From Bacteroidales bacterium UBA3297 (GTDB lineage Bacteria; Bacteroidota; Bacteroidia; Bacteroidales; Paludibacteraceae): a DNA stretch of 64,000 nt. Below, in pieces: positions 35,718-47,700 of this stretch. The stretch is from contig DETD01000013.1 in NCBI GenBank assembly GCA_002362105.1, forward strand, positions 1-64,000, written 5' to 3'. The notes under the pieces were generated by a model. It was not told the DNA's origin. It made no database searches and saw only the letters and a list, made by a program, of their open reading frames with translations. Made by a program: the position numbers and the translations under genes. Position 1 is the first letter of the stretch. The number at the start of each line of letters is the position of its first letter.

Positions 35718-38700
35718 TTACTTCACCAAAATTTTAACTGCTGCTGTATTCGTTTCTGTTGTCACTTTCACAATGCTTGTTTCTGTAAGACCGCTGATTT
35801 CAAATTCATAAATGTAATCAGTATTGCCATCATCTTTCGCAATAGTGTCGTGTTTAGAATAAGAAGAAATCTTCTTATTTTGTAACTTCCTGCCATCGAG
35901 AGAGAACACCGAATACTCGAAATCATTATCTTCATTACTCAAAGTTACCTTCAAAGTACATTTACCATTTTTTGCAACCGGATTAGGGAAAGCATCGACA
36001 GTAATAATATCCTTATAATGAGCATCAGGGAATGGTTCGTCTCCCTTTAAGTTAAGAACTAATGGATTATGTTCGGTTACAATATCGCAACCGCCTACAT
36101 ATGCCACTACCCTAACCATAAAGTTGAGATGGTAATCAGTCTTATTCCCAATCAAATCCTTCAAATTAACTTCTTTACCAGCCGGAGTTTGAAATTTCAC
36201 AAAAGTCATACGACGTTGAGCGTCTTCAGAAACCAACTGGTCGAAATAGGTATGGATTGGTTCTAATTGTTTACTTTCATCTGTGAGATATTCATTGTAT
36301 TTTTCCAGAGCAAGAGGAGGTATACCCCAAGAAGTGGTATAGGTACCAAAAGGAGTTTTCTTTACGCCACAATTTCCACCTCCATCATAAGAGCATTCCT
36401 TAACGCCATAAGTATATAACTCCTTCGGTTGCATAATGCCCTCGAATTTTCCTTCACCTTCAGCATCCATCACAATAATAACTTTCATACTATCGTAAAT
36501 AGCTTCTTCGTGAACCATACTGTAATCCGTTGGGTCGACAACAACCAAAACATCACCATAATTATGCCATGTGCTGATAAACTGTTCTTGCACAACTTTA
36601 TCCCAAGCCCAAATTTCTGAGAGAGTTGTAGGTTCAACGCTCTTCATTTCACATTCGTTGGCATCTTTTACCCACATATAATGATCGGCTCCTCTACCTG
36701 CTGGTATGTGGTCCCCTGTGTGATATTCATTCACGTAATACTCTTCATAGGCATCAGGGGTCTGCAACTCCACACCCTCATACGTCTTTGGTTTCTTACC
36801 TGTAGAAGGAATAAATACAGCTGCGAAATCAGAGGCAGTAGCCTCGTTCATTCTGTACTCATAAGGAGGAACACCGCCAGTAGTAGATTTTGCGAATATC
36901 CTACCTGAACCATCAGGACATATCACAGAAGCACCGGCTTCCAGTTTCAATTTAGTTGGTTGGTAAACATCAAATTCAATTGAGGTTACACACTCTTGTT
37001 CATCCGTAACCGTAAGAATGTGCTTTTTATTCTTTTGTTCATCTTCCCAGTTGACAGTACCAAGCAAATTGTCTACACGGAAAGCATAGTTAACCAAGCT
37101 ATACTCATGCTTTAATTCAGAGATCTTTTTAGAAATTTCAGTGAATGGAGCATTCTTGCCTAAAGTAGCCACAGCTTCTTTATAAAGTGCCTCGCCATCG
37201 TAATACTTCCTCAGATCTTCGAACAGCGATTTATCGCTTAGAAGTTTATTTACTGATATGTTTTTCTTATCAGTAATATAATCGTAGCTTTCACCGCCAA
37301 ACTCGTCTTTTATCGGTATTGCCGTTGTGGTAATCATCTGCAATTGAGGATGTGTTTTCGCCAAATCCTCACCATCAAGTTTTATGCTTGTGTATCTGTC
37401 ATTACCACCAAACAAACTGAAAGTAAGGGCACCAGTATTGTCTCCATTACATTTAACAGGATCTGTACCAGCCTCAGCCAATGAAGTAGGAAGGCCAGAT
37501 GACTTATATACATATTCATCAAAAGCAGTACAGCCATCTTCCATGGTCACCAACACTCCAATTGTACCAGAAGGTATGCCAGAAAGGCCGAAGCCTGTCT
37601 TGGAAATCCATGAGTTCCCCACCTTATCCTTGTAGTTAATAGTCGATGCAGCTGCATTTCGTTTTTCAAGGCAATTTTCGAAATGGTCGCAGTCTTTATA
37701 CAAGCTTTCATCACATTTATGGACATGAACCGACTTGCCCTCATTCACTTGCAATCCGCCGTTTTTATCGTCAACAGAACAGTAAGGATAATATACACAA
37801 TGAGTTCTGTGACCGATATACAAGGTGTACGACTTAGCATCATTTGAAGGATACAAAATTTCTAGTTTGTTGTCGCTAGCTGGATCACAGACATCAACAT
37901 GCGGAACTGCGTTAAGTACGTGCTTAGCCTTAACATCTATCACATGCTTCCATTTGGCGATACATCCCATAGTATCCATAACAGAAACCTCGTAATGGCC
38001 AGGTTTCAGCATCTTAGAAGTATAATCAATATGCTGTTTCCCATTCTGAATATACTTTTCAGTTTTCGAATCGGCAACATAATCAATGCTAGCCATACCT
38101 GAACCCGAAACATCATAATCGTCTTTTACTTCCTCATCCAGATTTACCACATTGTAATAATATGGGTAATAACCACCTGTGCAAGTAAACTTTATGCGGC
38201 GGTCTTCCGCATTACATTCTGGGTCAGCCCCCATCGGATATTTTGCTTCAGTAACACGTAAAGCGTCTTCCGGACCCTTTACCTCAATAGAATCCTTATA
38301 CTGACAACCATAGATGTCGTTGACAGTCACATAATACATATCAGCTGGCAGCATATTGAAACCAATCCAGTCTGAAACGGCATATTCGTAACCACCATCC
38401 TTATAGAATTTACTAAGCGGATTCCGCATGTTAGTTCCACGCTTTTTAATACTATCTTGCATTAACTTGTAAAGTTCGTCCTGTGGCATGCTCTTCGCTT
38501 CAAGAGAGACACTTTCCACATCATAAAATACATATGACAGGAAATTCTTTCTATTTTGGAATACAGTTTTCTGTTCTACTGGATTTTTAAAGATGACCTC
38601 ACCAAAGTTCTGACCTTCAGTTCTTTCTACCTTACTTTGTTTAAATTCATCCATGAACTGATATTTGATGGTAACATCTTTACTACTACGTGTTGGCACA

Positions 38701-41700
38701 AGGTTTATTACACCATAGTTTTCGCTGAAGCACAACACATCTTGTTTCGCTAAATTCAAGTTTACATAAGGTCGTTGTACCTCAACTGTTGCATGGACGT
38801 CGTCGCCCTGACATTTTTTTGTTGCATCTTCATAGAAGATATGGTACTTACCATCAGGCAAGCCATTATCCTCGTCTGTCAAAACATAGTCGGTACCCTC
38901 AACCTTTTTGTGACCCATGTTGCCCGAGCCAGGAGTGAAGCCATAGAGACGGTAGGTGTTTTCCGCCTTTAACTCTTCGGTCGTGAAATCCCAGTCTTCG
39001 TCGCTACTTCCTACTGGAATATATTTAATCAGAATACGCTTGTTCATAGGCACACCACCCTCATAATGGAAGTCAACGTAAGCTTTGTCGTAGCCGCACT
39101 TCAAGTCGGTGTTACTGCTTGCCAAAACTTTAAGCGAAGGCTCTTTAAGCGGTTCTATTTCAAACTCTTTAGAAACAGATGCATTACAAGTCATCCATGT
39201 TATCTTATACAAACCAGCGTCTAGATGGTCAGAACTCCAATAAGCGGAATCGCCACTAACGGGATAAGCGTCTGTATTTGTAGCCTCTAACTTATAATAT
39301 CCCTCTTTTTTATCAAACTTAGTCAACATCCAAGTACAGTTACCTTCGCTCCAACCATGCACTTTGATAGCAGGATTGCCATTCATCTTAGAATAACAGG
39401 TACTTTGGATGACCGTATCCCAAAGGAGTTCGAACGGATGTGGAATAGCTTTGATAGAGATGTCTTGAATTTTGCGTGGTTCCAAACCGGCATCGCACTT
39501 TCCGACAGCCTGAACCAGGTACAACTCATAGTTACCTGGGGCTAGGTCTTTGAACTTGAACTGGAGTTCCTCGCCATGCTTGTTTTCTGTATCCACTATA
39601 ACATCCGGATTGTCCACATTTTTCAGTCTTAACTTCATGTCGTATGTGGTCTTAGGGCCAGAATAATTCACCCGAAGTTCGGCATTGTCTATACCGTAAC
39701 AGCGTTGGTGAATCAGTGTGTCAATTGTCACTTTTGCTTCTGCCAATGCGCTCTCGTCTAACGGCATGGACTCCAAGTCGGCATATACACTGCATTGCTC
39801 GTCTACCTTGGCAATCAAGCCCTTTAAGGTGACGTTAGTAGGCAGTTCAAAAGTGCAAATTCCATATTGAGCCAACCCGTCTTGCAAAGGAAGGTATTCT
39901 TTACCAGACTCGTCAATAGCAATATAGTTCAACCCAAGGGTAGTGCCATTGTCAATTGAAGCGTAAACCAGAGATTGCTTTATATCACCACATATCACAT
40001 CCCTGTTCTTAGCCTTCATCGTATGGCTCGGCTTGATGGTCAGACCATTGTCGTATACCGCCTTACAATCGGTTTTGTCGGTGACAGTCACTACATAGGT
40101 GCCATCGGTCAGCAGTTGGCTGTTGAACGACTTTTTCTCGGTAGCCTCTGTAGTTTGAACAGTAGCCCCACCCTTGGTAATGGTGTAGATGTAAGGTGCC
40201 GTACCGCCTGTGGCAGTCACCTTGAAGATGCGTTCCTCCACATCGCACTTGGCAGCCTCGGCATCGAAGTCGACATCAACGGTCAGCATACCGTTCTGCG
40301 CCGAGAAGGCGGTGAAGTTGTTTTCTTTCGACTCTTCACGCCCGCAAAGGTCGGTTGTAACAAGCGTGTAAACGCCCGCACCTTGTCCCTTTAACTCGAA
40401 GTAGGCCTTGCCGTCTTTGACCTCTGGCTTGAAATCTTCTATACCAATCTTTCCATCTTTCAGAACAGCGGCGCTGTCTTCAACATCCCACGGCCACGCC
40501 ACAAACGTGAGACCTCCGTCGGTTCGTCCTTCACACGAGATGGCTTTGCTATTAACCGTGTCTATGGTAATCGGTGCCAAATCTCTATGACCAATAATAG
40601 CCGTATCACTGTGTATTGTGCCACAGGCGTCCCACATAGTGAACACGTTTTCACCTTCAGGAAGCGTCATAAGGTCAAATGCGGTAACACCATTAGGCAG
40701 TTTGTCGCCACAATGACTTTGTGGTTTTAGTTCCGCATCGGTTTGACCAGCACGTTTGAGTGTCCATTTATATACATCAGGGGTCCAACCCACCATTTCC
40801 AGGTGCATACGTCCCTTACCTATGTTTTCGCACGGATTGTCTTCAACTCTTTTCTTATCTTTTAAGAACAGAGGTTTGTCAAGAGCCTTAATCACCACCA
40901 AGTCCTTCGCAACTGAAATCGCCTTATCGCTAGTTTCGCAACCGCTGACGTTATAGCCTAGTCTCACATCATACGAACCAGGGGCAAGACCCGAGATGTC
41001 GACACTACTATCTTCAAGGTCGGTGGTAACAGCTTTCACCGGTTTACCGTCTGCACCAATAGCCACAAATTTCAACGATGCGCCAGAAGTGTTTCCACTG
41101 AACGAAACTGTAATCTCACCATTATCCACACCATAACACTTCTGGTGTTTCTCTTCCACTTTATTAACACTGATGCTGGTCAAAGGTGCCGCATATTTTG
41201 GTGACACAGTAGAACTGGTCTGGCACATATTGGCATCGGTCACCACCAAAGTGTAGGTTTCGTCCGCCTTCAAATGGCTAACTTCTGCCTTTTTGCCCAC
41301 CTCATTGCCTTCAGCGTCTGTCCAGCTGTATGTAAATCCTGGTGTGCCGCCAACGACGTTCGCTTTAGCCGTCGCACCCACCTCATCGCAGTAGACAGGC
41401 TCAGCCTTAGGACTGGCAACCAATGCAGGAGGAGCAGTGATTACAACCTCCTCTTTAAATCCATCCTTACAGCCTTCCAGTTTGCTCTTGGAAGAAACCG
41501 TATAAGTACCCGCAGGAAGGTTTTCTTTCACATACTTGTCCGCCCCGTCCGTAGTCATTTCCTCGTCATTGACATAATAGCTGAAAATGGAGCCCCCTGT
41601 AGTATGGAACGCTATTTTTCCGTAACTATCCGTGCTACACTTTAAGTCCAATACCTGGTCGTCGGCATACGCAAAGGCAGGACCAACCATTTTTTCGTGG

Positions 41701-44700
41701 ATGAACTCAAATTTTACAGTATCCTCGCAATTGTCAATCACCTCCACTTTGAAATCACCTCCATCTATTCTCGGAATCACCAAGTGGGCCGTGTGTTCCG
41801 CCATCTTTTCTGCATTCTCGTAGTAGAACCATCCCGGTGCTGGACTGGTGTATGGCTTCTTCTCGCACTGAACCGTACCCCACTGTGGGCTACCATTTCG
41901 GTAAACAGTAATCTTACCTCCATCAACCCAGTTCAAGACGTCAATTTCAGCACTACCATTCATTGGCTTGCTACAAGTGGCCACATTTATTACCAAAGAC
42001 TTTTTGTCAATTGCCAACTCTCCGACAGGCGAGATTGTTTTCTCACCCAATGCAATTGCGGCAGGGGTTTCTTGTTCACACCACTCATTGTCGTGGTCCA
42101 AGAATACGGAATAGACACCTGGAGCCAAGTCAGTCACCACAATATTTCCATTTTCGCTAGCAGAAACCGCCACGTGTGCCACCCCGTCGGCACCAATAAC
42201 CAACAGTTTCAGTGGTGTCTCAGAAGTGTTACCACTATAGTAAACTCTGATTTCTCCGTTATCCACGCCAAAGCAAGTTTGGTCTTTACTTCCAAATTTG
42301 GTAACGCTAATGTCGGTCAGCGGATCCATTTGGTATGCTCCAACATTGAATGTCGCACTGTCTTTACACAGTTTGCTGTCGGTCACCAGCAGTTTGTAGT
42401 CTTCGCCCACCGACAGATGTTCCACCTTGTCGCCTGTACCTAACAAATTGCCCTCGGCATCGGTCCAGCGGTAGGTGTAGTCAGGAGTTCCGCCACCAAC
42501 CGAAGCATAGGCGGTTGTGCCTTCAGCCACACAGACTACCGGTGCTGGCGACAACTTATGTATTTCAATATGTGTAGGTTCTGTAATCTCAATAGTTTCA
42601 GTAGCGGCATCCTTGCAGCCTTCTACCGTACTGTTGATGCTGAAAGTATATTGGCCGGCAGACAAGTCTGTTATTACATATTTACCTGCCTCATCAGGCT
42701 TTACTGTTATGAAATCGCCATTTTCGGCCTTATAGGCGGCAGAGAAAAGTGAAGCAGATTCGCTAGCGACTGTGAAAACCAGTCGGCCGTTGGCCGACGA
42801 GTTACAATCTAGTTCCAAATGGCTGTCTTCCTCAACCAAAGTGATTGATGGTTTTTCGAACTTTTGAAGTTGAATGTCGTCTAAAGTAGCTTTGTATTCA
42901 CACTCGTCTTCCACCTGCACCATAATGGTACCTGACGCTTTCGGAAATCTTAAGTGGACTATATTCGCGGCTTTGTGTTCCTCATCAACATAATACAGCA
43001 CACCAGGCGCATTACTGGTATATTCTCCAAGCTCTGCGTAAAAAGTTCCCCATTGCGGGCTGCCATTACGATAGACAGTGACCTTACTGCTACCATTTAC
43101 CCAGTTATGGATGTCAACATCCACAGTTCCGTTAGACGGATAGGCACAAGTTGGCTGTGTAGTAACCAACGAGGCGGCATCTATCGACAGTTGGCCCGAC
43201 AAACCTTTAATAGTCACTTTGCCTAACTGCACGGCAGCCGAAGTAGCCGAGGTTTCACAACCCTCTAAATTATGGTCTAGTACCAGGTCATACGTACCAG
43301 GAGCCAGATCGGTGATGGTCAGTTTCGCCTTTTCGGCCGACCCGGTCACGACAGACTGGGTGCCGTTGGCTGATGTTGCTACCAGTTTCAACGGTGTTAA
43401 AGTGCTGTTTTCACTATATCTGACCGTAATCTCACCATTATCTACACCGAAACAAGTTTGGTCTTCGTAGTCTACATTATCAATACTGATGTTTGCCAGC
43501 GACTGCATGCTCACAGGTTTAACCGTGAATGTAGCCTCAGCTTTGCAATCCAGACCGTTTTCAACCACAAGCTTGTAGTTGCCATTATCGAGTTTTCCGC
43601 TGGTATAAGAAGACTCGTCGACATTCTGCTTACTGTCTAGCTCCTCTTCTTCGCCCTCCTTATAGAGGGTGAATGTGTAAGGTTCAGACGTTATGCCGCT
43701 GACAGTTGCCAAAATCTTATGGTAGTCATCGTTACATGGCTCATCAGATGCAGCTTCTAACATAACGCCAAACTTAGATTCCTTGCCGAGTTCGTCGAGG
43801 TCAACTACAACTGTCGGATAGGTCGTTCCACAGAGGTCTGTTACATCAACATTATATTTGCCGCCTGGTAAATAATAGGTGAAGAATGAAATATAAGTAC
43901 CCTTCGTGGTTTTGGAAACTTCCAACTCCTCGCCTGTTTCGGCATTGGTTATCGAACACTTGTCTCCGGTATTCCAATTCGTTACATTAATATCGAAATA
44001 AGCGTCAGACTTGCCTTCACAACTAACACCACCGCTGTTGTCTACAACCTTCATGGTTTTCTTGAGGGATTCCAGCACTGTAAAACTTTTAGAAAAAGGA
44101 TTACCACATTGGTCCACCAAGCTAAAGACATAGTCACCTGCAGTAAGGCCTTTAAAGACAAATTCACCTTCTTCTGTAGTTGGAACAGTAGCGTCTACTT
44201 TTGAGGTAATATCCTCGTCATCCTTTGTTAGCTCCCAAGTATAAATGTTCTTATCGTAATTAACGACATTGAACTTTTGAGTAGCCGTCTTATCTTTACA
44301 ACGAATGACCGGTATGTCGTTCATGTTTGTTATAACAGGCTCTTTAACTGCAGCTATCTCTGCAAATTTGAGGAAATCGGTTCTTTGGCCGACATCACAT
44401 AAGCCCATCTGATATGAAAAATATGCGCTATATTTACCTGGTGCCACACCTTCGAATGTAACTGGCTGGTCTAAAAGTATTATGCCTTCCTTTTTTTGGA
44501 CTTTCTCTTTGGTTACAGCATCTACTAAAACACAGAAATAGGTAAAATCGCCGTAAATATCATTTTCAAATTCTGCTTTAGGATAGATAGTGAAACTACC
44601 ATTATCTACCCCATAACATGTCTGGTCTTTCTTTTCGTAAGGCTTATCTATCCTGATTTTATACAATTCGTCGATGAAAGACTGGCTTAGCGGCTCAACT

Positions 44701-47700
44701 ACTATAGGCGAAAAGGCCACACAGCCATCCTCGAACGTCGACATACCAGATTTATAAATGCCGAGTAAATCGACATACCGCTTGCCAACAGGCGAAATGT
44801 TTACAAAGGTATCTGGAACCTCACTGAGTTTGTCAACAAACAAAGACAAGTTATCCAACGGTTCACCTTGTGTTTTTATTTTAATATGCGAACTATTTTT
44901 ACTATCGCATGAACGCTCATAAGAAGCTAACGTCATATGGTGTTTTGCGGTAAAATTGGCATGAACATCATCTCCGTATTCGCATCCAGAGGCATCGCTC
45001 ACATACACGACATAATAATCTGGGGCAAGAAGTCTGGATGTATAGCTGAAATAACCATCAGCGTCTAAATTCACGGTTGGCGTCTCTCTAATTATAAGTT
45101 TATTGTTTGAGTTATAAATAGAGAATGTATAAGGAGCTGTACCTCCTTTCACCGTCATTCGAATCTTATGGTCGTCGAGCTTGCATGCAGGTTCGTTGGG
45201 GTCATTATCATTTTCGCGACCGGCGCCAGCTGTGATATAGGTGAGTTGGAACGCATCCTTCGGTTTGATCATTATAAATTTGTTCTTTTCCGCAGGAGTT
45301 TCGTCTATAGCTGGATTAAAGTTTCTATACCGTATAGTAACCGCATCACAAGCGGCAGCGACAAAAACGCCAGCTTTTTTCACGTATAGTTCAAAAGAAT
45401 ACGTACCAGTTTTCAGTCCTGTAATTTGGAAAGTTCCAGAACCAGCAGACTGGTCTTGCAAAGCACCTTCAATCTTTTTCCCGTTTTCATCTGTCAACAC
45501 CATCTTGAATTGATAACTTGAGGTGTTATAGGACTTATCCGTCCAAGAAACTTCAATATATCCTTCCTTGCCAATACATTTTGAGCCGTACACATCTACG
45601 AAAACAGACTTGAGCGAGAGATTTTCCTTTTCCAGTTCAACCGCACCAGGGCAAGTATTTGTTAGACGGTTTACGTTATTAGCATCTTTCACCACATCGT
45701 CCAACCTTTTAAATCGTATCGATATGTCATCAGCTAATTTGTCTTTCAATAACGAAATTGTTGGTACAAAACCGCCTTCTTTAACTGTCAGATTTGGAGT
45801 AAAGACACCAGTTTCCTCATCATAAGTGCCATCAAGTAAGGTTGATAATTCTTTATTAGAAACACTATAATTATTCTTTATCGGATTTGAAGATATAATG
45901 TTATTCGAAAAGACACTATTCTCTGCATCCACCAAAGTTCTGTCTTCTTTAAAATAGAAGATAGAACCAATTGCATTAATGTAATTACTAGATAGAATCT
46001 CTTTGGTTGAGTTGTCCGTAGAATTATTTATTACTGTATTATTTTCAAACAACACATTGCCAGATAGTCCTATGCAGCGTTTACTTGTAGTACTAAATAC
46101 AGTACTATTTTTCATCAGAATATCAGCATCTATTCCACCTGCATGTAGCGTCCCATTTCCTACAAAAGTGCATCCTTCTATTTCTGAACGTTTAAGTCCT
46201 GTTACACTTAGTATATCACCCGTAGATAGCGACCTATCAACAAACGAATTTCTCATATAAAACTCTTCTGCGTATACATCCAAGTATTTCGTAGAAGGAC
46301 TTGTCATATAACAGCTGTCCAATTCAATCTTTTTAACAGGAAATTGATCCAGACCGTCAGACATATTAATATCAGAATTTTCAAAATATAATTTTGAAAA
46401 TTTTATTTCTGATGGAACATAATGTTTTATCCCAAATCCCCCTTTTATTATAGTCTTATTTTTTCTTGCATCTGACTTAGCTCCTGTTGTAGCTTTATCT
46501 GGATATCCTCCTATTATATTTACACTCTTTTCTAATATCTCCTTATTACTATATTCACCTGCTGCATAATGAAAAGTCGTTCCATCTTGGCATTTCTTCA
46601 ACGCACTTCTAACGTCAGCTGGCCCCATAGCATTCTCCCAGTTTGAACCATTTCCTTCTCCATTTTCCTTTACGTAAATATTCAATGGTAAATCACCACA
46701 ATATAGTTCGCTTAATTCACTTGTGTACAAACCCTCGTAAGTAGCAGTCGCACTCACGTAAAAAGAGATTTCTACATATGCCGCATCAACTATAGCCTCA
46801 AATTTGCCATCTGCATCTGCTTCTACTGATGCTAATTTTCTACGAGCTGTTTGTTTTTCTACACGATAGTAAATATCAACAATAGCATTTGAGCCAGCAT
46901 ATCCAGAAATAACATATTTCCCGTCTTTGAGAATCGCAGAAAGCAATTCTGGTTTTTTTATTGTTTCGGCATTATATATTGCTTTTTCAATTTGATTTCC
47001 GCCCCTATTATGAGTAAAAGTGTTATTGTCATAAAAACCTTGCTGAGAGCTTTCATTATAAATACAGTATTCGCCATTAATAAACTCATTGTCATAAATT
47101 TTAGAATTCTGTAATGCTCCACTTACTACTTTCAAAGGAGTAACGACAAATTCAAGATCACCGACATCAGTATAATGGTTATATTCATAAGGATAATCAA
47201 ACGTATTACCTGATATAACACCACATTTTTCCCTTACAACTATCGAACCACCATATATGTCATTTCTTTTGTACGTGTCTTTAGAAAATTTAGAATTAGT
47301 CACACTTCCCAACTGATCTACACAAATATCATTCTCCGTATTATTTTTAAATATACAAGAATTAATATTATCAACCGAATAAACTGCGATTGCGCCTTGC
47401 CAGTAAGATCCTTCAGTATTTTGAAAGGTACACTTTTCCACGTCTCCCAAGGTTGCAACACCTCCATATATTTGAGAGTTATCAAAGTCTGATTCTTCTA
47501 TTGATTTTATAGAACAGTTGAAAAACACAGTATTAAAGAAAGTACATCCAGATATAGTCCCGTACTCAGAAAATTGGGTAGAAGTAGCTGAAAACAAGCA
47601 ATTTTCAACACTGTGAATTTTTGTTAAAAAACCATCGTTCTTATAAACATCAATTCCTACTTGTCCCCCTTCGAATGTATCAGTTTTGAGGCTTGCAACT

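Noticed and set aside
41697..42443. Long plus-strand ORF (248 codons) inside the adhesin repeats
   Set aside because: It is antisense to the repeated SprB-like coding sequence and has no recognisable domain. Repetition of the true frame creates long open antisense frames.
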